Positions 33,688 to 46,800 of a stretch of DNA of 64,000 nt are shown here, piece by piece. A model generated the notes under the pieces. That model saw only the letters and a program-made list of their open reading frames with translations, was not told where the DNA came from and made no database searches. How positions within the stretch are numbered: position 1 is the stretch's first letter; each line of letters opens with the position of its first letter. This DNA is from Lepas anatifera (lineage: Eukaryota; Arthropoda; Thecostraca; Lepadidae). Where the stretch lies: NCBI GenBank assembly GCA_034440635.1, contig JAOTON010002271.1, positions 1-64,000 of the forward strand, read 5' to 3'. The position numbers were made by a program, and so were the translations under genes.

Positions 33688-35026
33688 TTTAGGCCATAAG
33701 CGGATCCAGGGGAAGGAATTCCCTCCCCTGGATTCGCTTATGGCCTAAATTTTCCTCCCCGGTTAATTGGGGACTCACCTAATTAATTAGGTGGGTCCCT
33801 GTAAAACAATGCATTCCGGTCACAGGCGGATTCAGAAGAGTTACCGTGCTCTACAGAGCAAGGGATTTCTGGCATAGGCACACCCAGACTAGGGGATTTA
33901 GGCCAAGGGCGGATCCTAGGGGAGGGAATTAGGTGGATCCCTGTAAAATAAAGCATTCCGGTCACAGGCGGATTCAGGAGAGTTGCAGTGCTCTACAGAG
34001 CAAGGGATTCCTGGCATAGGCACATCCAGGATAGATGGATTTAGGCCATGGGTGGATCCAGGAGAGAGATTTAGGTGGGTCCCTGTAATACAAAGCATTC
34101 CAGTCATAGGCGGATTCAGGAGAGTTGCAGTGCTCTACAGAGCAAGGGATTCCTGGCATAGGCACATCCAAGGTAGAGGATTTAGGCCATGGGCGGATCC
34201 AGGGGAGGGATTTAGGTGTGTCCCTGTAAAACAAAGCATTCCAGTCATAGGTGGATTCAGGAGAATGCCAGTGCCCTACAGAGCAAGGGACTCCTGGAAT
34301 AGGCGCATCCAGGTTAGGGGATTTAGGCCAAGGGCGGATCAAGGGAAAGGAAGGAGGCGGGACGCTATAAAACTAAGTACACTCGTCATAGGCGGATTCG
34401 GGAGGGTTGCAGTGAGCTACAGAGCAGGAAATTCCTGGCATCAGCGGATCTAGAGAAGGGATATAGGCCATGGGCGGATCCAGGAAGGGGGAAGAAGAGC
34501 AGACCCTATAAAGCAAAGCATACAGGTCATAGGTGGATTCAGGATGGTTTCAGTGCACTATAGAGTAAGGAATTCCTGGCATATGCGCTTCCAGGCTAGG
34601 GATTTAGGCCATGGGCGGATCCAGGAAAGTGGAAGAAGAGGGACCCGGTAAAACAAAGTATACGTGTCAGGCGGGTTCAGGAGTAGATAATGCTTAAGTG
34701 CACTACAGGGCAGGGGATTCCTGGCATAGGGGATCTAGAGATTAAAGTGCACTACAGGGCAGGGGATTCCTGGCATAGGGATCTATAGATAGGGATTTAG
34801 GCCATGGCTGGATCCAGGGAAGGGGAAGTAGGCGGGACTCTGTACAATAAAGAATACGTGTCACAGGCAGCTACAGGAGGGCTGCAGTGCATTACAGGGT
34901 AAGGGATTCCTGGCATAGGCGCATCCAGGGAGGGGATTTAGGCTATGGGCGGATCTTTTTTACCGCCCCCCCGAAGGTGCCCCCCCGAAGGTGCCCCCGA
35001 TCGGCAATCCTGGATCCGCCTTTGTG
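33688..35026. repeat. Tandem array of a 140-142-bp unit built from hAT-MITE end sequence
   Basis: About nine units. Marker positions for the AAGCATTCC-type word are 33811, 33953, 34095, 34236, 34377, 34518, 34658 and 34852, giving a 140-142-bp period plus one local 54-bp duplication near 34734-34790. Each unit holds two copies of a GGCGGATCCAGG-like motif, the terminus of the hAT MITEs in this window. The array opens with a 28-bp palindrome containing CATAAGCGGATCCAGG (33688-33749) and closes with the opposite end, CAATCCTGGATCCGCC (about 35004-35020). It is a MITE whose inside became a satellite. ORFs in it are artefacts. Confidence 0.9.
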
Positions 35027-35818
35027 ACACAACTTACCTGCCTTTCTGGTCGTTGCTGGTGCTGCTTACAAAAACGTATTTCCCCAAAATATACACATCC
35101 CTCGAATCCACATTTTAGCTTGACACGAGACGGGAATAGGCTTCAGCTTTGGTTTGATAACGCCCATCGTTGAGTGTTCGCGCAAAAGGCGATGTGAGCT
35201 TGAACTTCTCAACTCTAACACGAGAATCGTCCGTTTCAAATGTATTCTAGTATTTGCAACGACCTTCTTATCCATTTACTTCACGGCCACCAAACAAACA
35301 CAACACGCCGGTGGGCCGGTTTCCAAAAGGTATCTTGGGTTTCCAACGGTTTCCAACCACACAGAGCTCCAATGCCGGCTTCCAAATGAAACTGGCATAA
35401 GACGAAGGAACAGTATTTCCTCCTTTCCTTCATGACAGATTGTCGGGCCAGGGCCAGGGCCTTGGGCCTGGGTGTCACGTGGAAGGGAATGGGATAGGGC
35501 ATTACTCTATTGCCTTGGGATAGGGCCTTGGAAGAGAACATACTAACCGTGGGAAGAGAATGGAAAGGTGGCCGCGTGTCGGGGCCGGTATGGGAGAGAA
35601 TTTCCTTTTCAGTAAAGGATTCTTTTCTTTCGTCTGTCCAGCGAAGGAAGAGGTGCCAATTCTTTAGACATAAGTGCCCGAGAGAGGTGACAATTTTTGA
35701 ATCCACGGTACTTCCTAATATAATTTCAGCAATATTCTGTTTTCGTCAGCTTTAAAATCTGTCACAGGAAAACCCAACGAGCTCAAATCTGTCGCGCACT
35801 TTGAGACCCGAGTGCCCG
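35027..35818. other. Intergenic, no gene recognised
   Basis: ORFs on both strands (35066-35755) overlap and lack family motifs. A GGCCAGGGCCAGGGCC-type run occurs near 35445. Nothing further is supported. Confidence 0.4.
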
Positions 35819-36413
35819 ACTTTTTGCAGCTCTGGACGAGACATATACGATGTCGTTTGATTCAGCGCTCCAGCTTGGTTAGGTAAAACGTTATCGTCAA
35901 AATTCTGTTTTTTAACCCTGGTGACATGTGATGACCTCAGGTAGGTCAAAGTGCAAATATTGCCCTGGAGTCCGTGGAAGGGTGTCTAAGCACGTTTTTC
36001 TGAGCAATCACTCATTTGCAGCATTTGCAATCACTCATAACTTTTAGATCATAAGATTTTATGATCTAAAAAACTGTCGACAGCTTTTTCTATACTTTTA
36101 ATGGGAGAGGTTACCTTGTGACCTGACCTTAGGTCACCAAATAAAAAACATTGACAAAAAGTTTCAAATCAATCGGATTAGAAATTAAGCTATGGTAGAG
36201 CTAAAATGTGAAGTGAGGTGACCTTGATTGACCTTGCCTGATGACCTGACCTAGTGCCACCCGGGATAAACAATCAGGGGTGATGGGAAATGATTGAATG
36301 AGAGTTAGACCCCTTAAACTGCGGTGAGCTGCGCCTCGTTTTTTTTCTTTTATTCCGAAAAAACCTTAGGGGGTCATTTATGGCTCCCGGTGGGACGAGG
36401 TTTAGCATGACAT
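35819..36413 (+). mobile_element. 5'-truncated copy of the ~1-kb piggyBac-type MITE
   Basis: The sequence from GACGAGACATATACGATG onward matches 28480-29064 in the same orientation, ending at CCCGGTGGGACGAGG then TTTAG. The left half is missing. AGGTCA hexamers are retained, and the terminal TTAA has decayed. Confidence 0.8.
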
Positions 36414-36486
36414 TGACGTAAAACTATTAGTAAGTACTTAAAAAAGAACATTGAACTCCTATGCAAAGTATAGCGGTGCTGCGTGC

Positions 36487-36865
36487 CAGTGGTGGATCTA
36501 GCCGGTTGGTTTGGGAGGGGCAAACCAAAGTCGAAAAGCAAAAAAAATCGCCCAGTGAAAAATTGCGCTACAATATGCCTTTTCGGTAGGATTTTGGGAA
36601 CTGGAGACGAAAAGCAAAAAAAACATTATGGGGTGAAATATATTGACTCAAGATACATTTTTTCCTATCCAAGCCCCAATATTTATACTGAACTTCTCTA
36701 ATTCTGTTTGAAGTTGAGAGTTGAAGCACCAAAATTTTGCTTACAAGCTAAAAAGGAGTCGGGGAAAAAGGAGGTCGATCGCTTTGGGGGGCAAAAACAT
36801 AGTTTTGCCCCGAGCTTTTCCGTTTGGGGGCAATTGCCTTTTTTGCCCCCCTGGATCCGCCACTG
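36487..36865. mobile_element. hAT-type MITE (379 bp) with perfect 8-bp target duplication
   Basis: Ends CAGTGGTGGATC and GATCCGCCACTG form the inverted repeat. CTGCGTGC is duplicated exactly on both sides (36479-36486 and 36866-36873). These are hAT hallmarks. There is no transposase. The short ORFs 36483-36939 derive from it. Confidence 0.92.
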
Positions 36866-36873
36866 CTGCGTGC

Positions 36874-37412
36874 CGTACCATTCCCCCTCCCCGAGAAAAA
36901 ATCCTTAGGGGCTAAGTATAAACAATAATATGAGGGCAAATGAAAATGTTTTTTTTTAATTTATGATTTAATATTTTATTAATACTACGTAATACTGTGT
37001 AAAACCTTTTCACTGGCATCACCGGGCCAATGACCATGAACATGCTCGTATGATCTTGACCTGTGACCGTGACCTTCATGTGGGGTAACCTGACATAATC
37101 ATCAGTCGTTTATGTGGCCTTATGACGTCACGAATTGGTCTCCAATGTAGGCTAACTGATGCGACGGTGCGATTGTATCAACATGAAAATGTAGGTCTGA
37201 CTTTGAAAGCTTCTAGGTAAGTAAAGATTGATTTTTAAGGATTGATAGATTTTCAAACATTTTGCGCCAATCGGCGTACCGTTCACTTCTTTCTATTGCG
37301 ACAAAATAACGTTTTTTTCGGCTAGGAACGTTACTCCGGCCACCTTGAAATATTATTTTGGGGTCTCCATGCCTTTCCTTAGAAAGGACTAAATTAGAAC
37401 TAGTTTAGATCT
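36874..37412. other. Intergenic, no gene recognised
   Basis: Contains further TGACC words (37055-37090) but no recognisable element ends. No gene is supported. Confidence 0.4.
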
Positions 37413-37558
37413 AGGAGCGGATCCAGGAGTTCGGTCAGGGGCGCACCTTCGGTCAAGGGGGCGTGCCCACTAACTGTGCGCTGGCACTTTCAGCCGGGCG
37501 CACTGGCTGGCCCGGAGGAGGGCGTGCGACCACGCATGCTCCCCTGAATCCGCGCCTG
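37413..37558. mobile_element. Probable hAT-type MITE, short
   Basis: Left AGGAGCGGATCCAGGAG and right CTCCCCTGAATCCGCGCCT form a diverged inverted repeat of the same type as the other hAT MITEs here. No clean 8-bp target duplication is seen. It lies about 95 bp upstream of the LysM exon acceptor. Confidence 0.55.
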
Positions 37559-37651
37559 ATACCCCTCCCAACTGATATTTATCGAGGGCTTGAAACACTC
37601 TAGACTAATATAGAGGGTTTCTTTTACTGATATTCCCTTCGTCTTTTTCAG

Positions 37652-37853
37652 AATGCTGGTTCTGGCATCGTTGAAGAAGACGAAAATGGCGTATGGGAGG
37701 GAAGAACAGAAGTCCTTAATTTCTTCTTTTAATAAGGATCAACGAAAATATGGGAGCACCTCTACATATGTCAATAGATCGGAAAGACTTGTGACTTATG
37801 AAGTCCAGCCGGGGGACACACTACAAGGCATTTCTCTCAAGAATAATGTGACA
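37652..37853 (+). CDS. LYSMD1: LYSMD-like exon 1 (first half of LysM)
   Basis: The exon follows a strong acceptor (TCTTTTTCAG) and ends at GTGACA before GTGAGT, phase 0. The likely start is the Met at 37686 (AAAATGGCG); an earlier in-frame Met at 37653 is one base after the acceptor. Because an acceptor precedes it, at least one upstream exon exists. The first ~80 bases are open in a second frame as well (NAGSGIVEEDENGVWEGRTE), which ends at a TAA. Confidence 0.88.
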
Positions 37854-40800
37854 GTGAGTTGCGTCGTGTATGTCTCACTAAACGTATAATCCATGCATGA
37901 TACGTAATTATGATTTGCTGCACGGTTTTTCCAGACCCCGTTCAAGTTGTTTGGCAGCATTATGTCATCATGGCTGGAGAGGCACAACAGTTACTATGCA
38001 GGGCATTGAAGAAATTGCACTTTTCGAAGCTCTAAATAGCCTATTTTAGAACTTTATCAACACAACTTATATGGTTGAACAGAAAGCTAAAAGATTTTCA
38101 TTTGTGAAACCATCAGATGTTTTGCAAAAATCCAGTGAAGAAGATTATTTTTACAAATTTTCCAGAGTGTGTCAAAATAAAAACAGGTTCAGCACTAACA
38201 GCTGTTTGCAGTAAGACTAATCTCGATTTTGATTGGCTGTTGATTTCTGACCTTTGATTGGCTGTTGGTGGCGCCTGCAGCAGAAGATAATAAACACCGG
38301 TGATCTCTTGAGCGAAGGCAAACTTATTTATCTCGGCTATTAAGTAGGCCTGAGTTGATCAAATAAATGCCTGCCCTTTCAACAAATTATTTGAAGTGTT
38401 ATCATTTTTTCATAAGATTTACGTAAAATACGCTGCTCGCGTTGAGATCAAGGTTACTGTTAAATGGGTGAAACAAGTTGATTTCGATTTATACTAGATT
38501 GCTGCCAAATACGCCCAAACTTGGTATGTTCCAGCTGATCCTTCCAAAAACTTAGTAGAATCTCCTAGAACTTAGTAGGAAAGGGCAGTGACGTCATCAT
38601 GGGAGGACTATATTTAGTAGGAAACTTGGTTGTACCGTAGTTAAAGTACCCTGGTTTTTTTCATTTATGAGTCTACCAGGGGTTCTGAAAACAGGCTCTT
38701 ACTTCATTATGCCTTTCTTTCCCAGGATTTGGGCTGCCAAACCCAATGTGCAATCAATTTAGGCTCAATATACACATTAACATGAAATTGTGTGTATACA
38801 TGAATTAAACCAGTTTAGACACACCTTTTGGATGAAAAAATTCTGAAATCTACAGAAATTTGCTTTAAATTCTGATCATGAAACTTATTGTTTGTTCACA
38901 CAAGCACACAGTTAACACAACTTTTTCACTCCATAGAATTAATTAGCCCCATTGGCAGTGGGCCCTGATGATCCTGGTCCTGGGCCATGCAGCCACAATA
39001 ATTCCAGCTTGTAGCATTCAGCTGTATAGGGTTTATTCTAAAAAAGAACCAGGCTTGTAGGAAGGGAGATGGAAAAGGTGGGTACCTGTGTACACAAGAT
39101 AAGCTGGTAACTTAATTTAAGGAATGCTAGGACATGGTACATTAATTGGGTATTATGGTAGTAGGCTGATCACATCTCGCGGTTGAAAGGATCACATCAG
39201 AAGGTCCACTGATCAAAGGGTCTAATGTTCATAGGCTCTACACTCTGAAAGTTAGACCTTTTGAATAATAAGTCCAATGTTCAAAAGGTCCAAAAAGGAG
39301 TGCTCAGATGCATGAGAGTGGGGTGCATGATGCTGCAGAGGCGTGCTAAGACACATGATAATAGGAGGAAATGAGGGTTAGGTTAGGTTAGGTTAGGTTA
39401 GGTTAGGTTAGGTTAGGTTAGGTTAGGTTAGGTTAGGTTAGGTTAGGTTAGGTTAGGTTAGGTTAGGTTAGGTTAGGTTAGGTTAGGTTAGGTTAGGTTA
39501 GGTTAGGTTAGGTTAGGTTAGGTTAGGTTAGGTTAGGTTAGGTTAGGTTAGGTTAGGTTAGGTTAGGTTAGGTTAGGTTAGGTTAGGTTAGGTTAGGTTA
39601 GGTTAGGTTAGGTTAGGTTAGGTTAGGTTAGGTTAGATCAGGTCAGGTCAGGTCAGTTGTGTATGCCCTTGGCCCCTATTTCCTAATTAGAGGATATCAC
39701 CCCTTTTTCTAGATTCTGAGTGTGCCTCTGGTCTGGGTACCACTTTGGGAAATGTTTTAGAAATATCCCCACATTCTTCAAGAAAAGCCCAAGAGGTGAA
39801 ACAGACAGAAGGAGGGAGGGTTAGAGGAGTAGCATAAAGTGGTACTCAGACCAGAGGCACACTCAGATTATGGAAAGAGGGGTGATATCCCCAGACTAGG
39901 AAATAGGGACCAAGGGCATACACACCTGACCTGACCTGACCTGACCTAACCTAACCCTCATTTCCTCCTATTATCATGTGCCTTAGCACACCTCTGCGGC
40001 ATCATGCACCCCACTCTCATGCATGTGAGCACGCCTCTTTGGACCTTTTGATTGTTGGACTTCTTATTTCAAAGGTCTGACTTTCAAAGAATGGAAGCTA
40101 TGAACATTATACCCTTTGAACTTTGGACATTCTGATATAGTCCTTTTGAACCGTGAGATGTGATCTGCCTACTACCATATTGTGGGTCTGCTTATGTCTT
40201 TGCAATATATCAATCCAGTATTTATTGACTCTTGGTTTTTCTTAGAGATGCATGTAATCACTGTGAAAAGTTAAAAGATGGATTTGATGCCTTGCAGGCA
40301 GGGTTTTATACCAGGAACTTGTACAGCTGTTTGCTGAGAGAGTATGAGAGTTTGGTCTGAAAGCATTATTGGTTTCATGCACAACATAGTTGATAAGACT
40401 ATTTGAAGTGCCAACAATGAGCATACTAAAGGAATGCCTACGCACGTCTGTTTGGGCTAGACCATGATAGATCTTTAACATCTCATCCCTCACACCTACT
40501 GTCATAGTTTGGGAAGTTAGAAACACATCTGTCCAAAAGTGGAGTTGAGGGTCCACTGCATAGAATTGAGGTTTCCTAGTAGGATCAGATGTGAAACCAA
40601 GTTAAATTCCTTGGTGAAATTGAATGTGAGTTCTACACCATGCCCTCCATCCAGCAACAATGATATGTCATTGTACACAATGAAAAGCTTGCCCACTGCT
40701 GAGCAACTGACTTGAAAATTTCCATTTGAAATCTAGACTGGTTATCTGTGAGTATATTATTTTTAGCTACACCACTAGGTGCTGGGCAATGAGCCTCTTG

Positions 40801-43800
40801 AAGCATTTGCAAGCAAATGATGTTAAGTGGATCAGTCTATAGTTGAAGTGGTTGTATCTTCTGCTCTTTTTGAATATCAGCATCACCAAGGAATTTTCAC
40901 AGAGAGCATGCAGATAGCCTTCAGCTAGAGAAAGTCCAAAAACAACAACCCACCCGCAGTGATGTTGATGTGCACACACTGCCAGTAGCCAGCTGATATT
41001 TCAGCTGGGCTGACTTCCCACCAGCTAGGGATCTGGATTGATGTGTACACACTGCCAGTAGCCTGCTGATATTTCAGCTGGGCTGACTTCCCACCAGCTA
41101 GGGATCTGGATTGATGTGTACCCACTGCCAGTAGCCAGCTGTTATTTCAGCTGGGCTGACTTCCCACCAGGTAGGGATCTGGATTGATGTGCACACACTG
41201 CCAGTAGCCCGCTGATATATCAGCTCGGCTGATTTCCCACTAGCCAGGGATCTGGCAGCCCAATCCCAGCATTCACAAAAACGCCCAGACATGAGGCAAT
41301 GAGTAGCTCAGTGGACAGCATTCATGTCTCCCAAGCAAGATGTTCCAGGTTCAAGTCAGTTTCAAATTGGTTCTGCATGTATTTCTCCAGCAGATCACAT
41401 TATAGGCCAGGCTATCTTCAGAATAAACAAGGTAGGTATGTCCCTAGTTGGAAATTGTATAGGAGCATTACTTGTATTTTATCCAGGAAAAATATAGCTC
41501 TGGTATTTTCCATAAATGTCTACACACAGTACTGTATGTGTTAGCGATGTGTGTTTACCACTTCAAATTTTCATTGATGTAAACTTCCATGTACAGAACA
41601 GTTCCCTTCCGAAGTATTTCCTGATCGTAATATAGAGGCGGATCAGTGGTGGCACCCAAACACTTGGATAAGATCGTAACAGGCGTTTTTTTAGCAAAAT
41701 TAACTAAAATCCGCTAAAAGTCGGTAAAACTGCAAGGAGATCTTAACTGGAACTGCTTGGATCGCAATGTAAAATATCTTCCAACAGCTTGGAAGTTGAT
41801 GGTGTTGTATGGCCTGATCAGTGTGCCGTGAAACTCCACCAGTTACAGCCACAGTGTATGATGCCCCTTAGATGGAGCAGCTGCGACGTATCAACCGGCT
41901 ATGGACCAACGACAGCGTAGCGCTGCGGGGAACTCTACTGATTCCGGTAGCGGTGGAGCCGGGCCAGCCGCCGCCGCCGCAGCCGCCGCTGCCCTCCTCC
42001 GCCAGTCTGGACAGCCTGCGCTCCTCCTGCTCGGCGCAGACCCAGCCGGACCGGTCGGAGCAGAGCGGTAGCGACTTCCTCTCCAGCATTGACGCCGCCA
42101 TCGCCAGCAGTCGGCGTAACGTGCGGCAGCTGGAGAGCAGCCAGGCGTGAGTGGCTCCCGCCGCGCCGGCCGCACGCTCTGCCCCTCACCCTCCCTCCGC
42201 CGCCGGCCCAGGCTTGTTTATATTGGTTTTGGGCTTGATTGTTGTTTACGCCGTTCACTCTTTTTAAGTTAAGCATCTTCTTTTTGCTTTTTTGGCCCTG
42301 GTATTGTGCTTTCGCACATTGAAAGACTTGGTTGTTGTAATGAAGCAGCATGTGCTTAGGTTGCATGGAGCCTTGTGTTTGTTTTTTTTTTTGCTAGAAA
42401 TGACTGCTCTTTTGTGTTGCTCCAAACTTACTCTTGTATTTACTTTCATGCATCGCTTGATGTAGAACTTTTCTGCCAACACGGCACTTTGCCTTGGATG
42501 TGTGCAACCATTGTCGCTTCGATTGCATCGTTTTCTTTTCGCATTGTGTATTCTGCGCATTCTTTGCATCAACCTTGTGCCGTCTTGGGAAAGGAAGATA
42601 TGCACATCTCTCTGTACATATACATCCAGGTGGATTCAAGGGGCAGACTTAGATAGGTGTTAAGCCTGATCGAGCAATGGCGTTCTCACACGGCCCGAAA
42701 CGCCGTTTCCCGCCACCACCCCTTCGATAATGTGATGTGCGACTTACTCGCCCAGCACCCCTGTACGTCCCTTCCCCTGAACGTCGCCCACCACCCCACC
42801 CCCTACAGCATGTAGTCGGCGGCGCCCCCACGGTGCGCACCCTTCACACGTCGCTTCCTACCGCAACTGTGCGATCAGCGGGGTGTTTCATGATACAATC
42901 GGACGCCCCTGACTTTGTCAGACTTAGGAAGGGTTCTGGACTACCCCCCCCCACCTCCAGGAGGAAGATGTGGGTATCACCCGTAAACAATAAGTTGTGG
43001 GAGAGCGGGTCCCACCTCCTTTGGCAGGGGCCTGATAGGTCGGACAGTCTGTGAGGAGATGCCCGATGCAGTCCGGCTCTCCACCCGCCGGACTTGTGCT
43101 GTCCCTCGCCTGGCTAATCGTATGAATCCGTTCAGGTCGCTAAATATATATTTGTTCTGTTTGTTTGTCAGACTATAGCTGACCTGTTCCATATTTAATT
43201 ATAATTCGAATGAGTCGCATAAGAAGTGCATACGGAAACGGGAAAGCTCGTCTCAAAATGGTCGAAGATCAGATTGGCCACCTGGCTTTGCAGTCTCCTG
43301 TTAGTGCACTTAAAGAAAGTAGGCTCATGACCTACTAGGGGATGCAGTGTGGCACATTCGCACTCATCTAAAGAGAGGATGGTGCGCACACCCAGAAATG
43401 TCAGATACGTTCACAGCGTGATATAAATGTATAGGTAATATGTCATATACGGCCGGAAATTACATCGTTTTCCAGCTGTCGGGTACTCCAAATCACCATA
43501 GCAGCAGTGCTTCCCAGGGAGACTGGCAAAGCTTTATTTTAATATTATCGATGAACATATTTGCAGCTGGCGTTCTTTCCCTTCCTCCCTGAGAACTCTC
43601 CTCGGTTGGTCTGATACTACCAGAAGCAGGTTTTGCGGCTCCGATTCATAATGCGCTTGGTTGACGTGGTAGGTACGCTCAGGGGATCGTTATCAACTGT
43701 CAGTTGTAGTACATAAATGTTAAATGACTTGAAGCTAGGAAAGCTAACCTAGTCATCGGCTCTAAACGAAGCCATTCCAAACCTGAGGTTACCTGGTCAA

Positions 43801-46800
43801 TATGTTTGTTCGACATTCACGTGTGCTTGGGGCCCTGTAGATGTCTGCTTGTCGAGGATGGATTAGGGCGAGTGGCGGTGCACACTAGCCGGGAGCAAAC
43901 CCTCCCCCGAGCCTGCGTTCGATAATGGGACCCAACCCCGCCCCTGATCCTATGTTCAACACTGGGACCCAGCCCTGCCCCCGAGCCTGTGCCCAAGACT
44001 GGGACCCAGCCCTGCCCCCGAGCTTGTGTCCAACACTGGGACCCAGCCCTGCCCCCGAGCCTTTGTCCAACACTGGGACCCAGCCCCGCCCCCGAGCTTG
44101 TGTCCAACACTGGGACCCAGCCCTGCCCCCGAGCCTGTGCCCAAGACTGGGACCCAGCCCTGCCCCCGAGCTTGTGTCCAACACTGGGACCCAGCCCTGC
44201 CCCCGAGCCTGTGCCCAAGACTGGGACCCAGCCCTGCCCCCGAGCCTGTGTCCAACACTGGGACCCAGCCCCGCCCCCGAGCTTGTGTCCAACACTGGGA
44301 CCCAGCCCTGCCCCCTGAGCCTGTGCCCAAGACTGGGACCCAGCCCTGCCCCCGAGCCTGTGTCCAACACTGGGACCCAGCCCCGCCCCCGAGCCTTTGT
44401 CCAACACCGGGACCCAGCCCTGCCCCTGAGCTTGTGTCCAACACTGGGACCCAGCCCTGCCCCCGAGCCTGTGCCCAAGACTGGGACCCAGCCCTGCCCC
44501 CGAGCCTGTGTCCAACACTGGGACCCAGCCCCGCCCCTGAGCTTGTGTCCAACACTGGGACCCAGCCCTGCCCCCGAGCCTGTGCCCAAGACTGGGACCC
44601 AGCCCTGCCCCGAGCTTGTGTCCAACACTGGGACCCAGCCCCGCCCCCGAGCTTATGTCCAACACTGGGACCCAGCCCTGCCCCCCGAGCCTGTGCCCAA
44701 GACTGGGACCCAGCCCCGCCCCCGAGCCTTTGTCCAACACTGGGACCCAGCCCCGCCCCCGAGCTTGTGTCCAACACTGGGACCCAGCCCTGCCCCCGAG
44801 CCTTTGTCCAACACTGGGACCCAGCCCCGCCCCCGAGCTTGTGTCCAACACTGGGACCCAGCCCTGCCCCCGAGCCTGTGCCCAAGACTGGGACCCAGCC
44901 CTGCCCCCGAGCTTGTGTCCAACACTGGGACCCAGCCCTGCCCCCGAGCCTGTGCCCAAGACTGGGACCCAGCCCTGCCCCCGAGCCTGTGTCCAACACT
45001 GGGACCCAGCCCCGCCCCCGAGCTTGTGTCCAACACTGGGACCCAGCCCTCCCCGAGCCTGTGCCCAAGACTGGGACCCAGCCCTGCCCCCGAGCCTGTG
45101 TCCAACACTGGGACCCAGCCCCGCCCCTGAGCTTATGTCCAACACTGGGACCCAGCCCTGCCCCTGAGCCTGTGTCCGTGTGTCCGGCAGCTGGGGCAGC
45201 GAAGCCGTGGCGTTCGCTCGCACGAAGTGGAATAACTTTAACGACGAGTTTGACGAGTCGACGGTGTGACGCCGGCAGAGTCGGGCGGTGCTGTCGCGTG
45301 GCGCGCCCACCACTAGGTCAGATTCCCGCACCACCTGCCTGTCCCCCCTCACTACCTCCGACCCAGTGGTTGATGTGTGTCAACTTACGCAGATTTTCTA
45401 CCACCACAAAACAATATTTTATGCTAGATGGATAGAATAACACCTGGTTATAATTATCTGAAATTAAACGTTTCTTTTTTGCATGATTGCTTGTTAATGT
45501 TGGCTTAGTGCATGCGGAGGTGATTTTGGTCGTGCTGTTTGTTTACGTTGGCATGTGTCCTGCCTGTTTTTTGTGCCGTGCTGGAGACGGTGGTCCCCAG
45601 TACCGCGCCACTCAGCATGGGCCCGCGTCGGCATGACTGACTGCCGCTGCTGTCTTCGTCCCTGTGCAACCTTAGCCCAGACTCCGCTGGTGAGCCGCCA
45701 GTGCGCATGCGCAACGCCAAACCGGATTTTCAGACGTGTACTCCTACATATTGTGTGTTCTTGGCTGCACATTTGCACCTAGTTTTAGAACATGGAATTA
45801 TGCTTGACAACACTAAACACCAAAATGAGGGGTTGAAATGAGTCATGCATGTGAATGTAGATGCATAGTGAAGTTTCTGGGGCTTTTGTTTAATATTGTA
45901 AGTAATATTTTCACTTACCGGCTTCGGTTGTGATATTGTTTCAACTTCTTTTTATGAATGCCAGTTTTGGAAAGCGGAGATACAGTTCATTTGTAAACAA
46001 ACCTAGCCAAAGGGCCCAGCTGAATGTGATCATCTTTCTGAGACTGCCAGTCTCCGAATGATACCTAATTTGCTGTTGCTGGATGAATACTTGCCATTGC
46101 AACGAAGTGAAACGTTAGAATAAATCAGAACTGTATTTTTTTACCCTGGATATGCGAAATTTGAGCTGAACTAGGCATCTTAGCTGAAGCTTTGTATAGC
46201 GCTGAACTATGCAGTGGTCTTTCCTATGCAATTCTGCATTAGTATGCTTTTTTTCTTCACACAGGAGCTGGATGGCGGGGGGATGGCTTACACCTGTATA
46301 AAAGTTCAGATAATACCCATCTAACTTAACACCTGTGCGAATGGAAACCAGACTCAAAGTCACTTGGAAACAAGTGTGACACCGATACTCTAGGTGGCTT
46401 TCGTACTGGCGTGCGACTTGTCAGGGGATCCTTGAGGTATAGATAAAGTATCACCCAGCGTTGCAGCTCAAGCGAGCTTATTTACGCGATCTGCTCACTC
46501 GTGGGTGTGCATTATTCACATTGAGACTGTTAGGCTCCATCACTACCAATACTTTCGTTTTCAGGGCGGAACACAATTGCGTTGTGCTCGTGTTACGACT
46601 GCGCTGGTACTAAATGCATGCGCTGGACTTCTGGATGATGTCTGGAAGCCAGCCGGTTGCTATGCTATCCGAGCATGGTTATTTCGAAGCTAACATTGAC
46701 AATTATATTTAATCACCAATTTGCTTTGCCACCAAACGCCTCGGTAGCCATGCAACGTTGAGTTGATACAGACAAATATTGATTGTGCACGTCCATGAGT

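Noticed and set aside
33783..34453. ORFs on both strands at 33.8-34.5 kb
   Set aside because: Products of the 142-bp tandem array.
39376..39635. A true telomere or chromosome end
   Set aside because: Unique transposon-arm sequence continues on both sides and the partner arm has the same block in short form.
41868..42366. Minus-strand ORFs across LYSMD exon 2
   Set aside because: Shadows of the GC-rich exon on the opposite strand; the plus strand matches LysM.
43817..45435. Very long ORFs on both strands (up to 511 codons), Pro/Gly/Cys-rich
   Set aside because: They read through a 37-bp tandem repeat with no stop in any frame; all frames stay open at once, so length is no evidence for coding.
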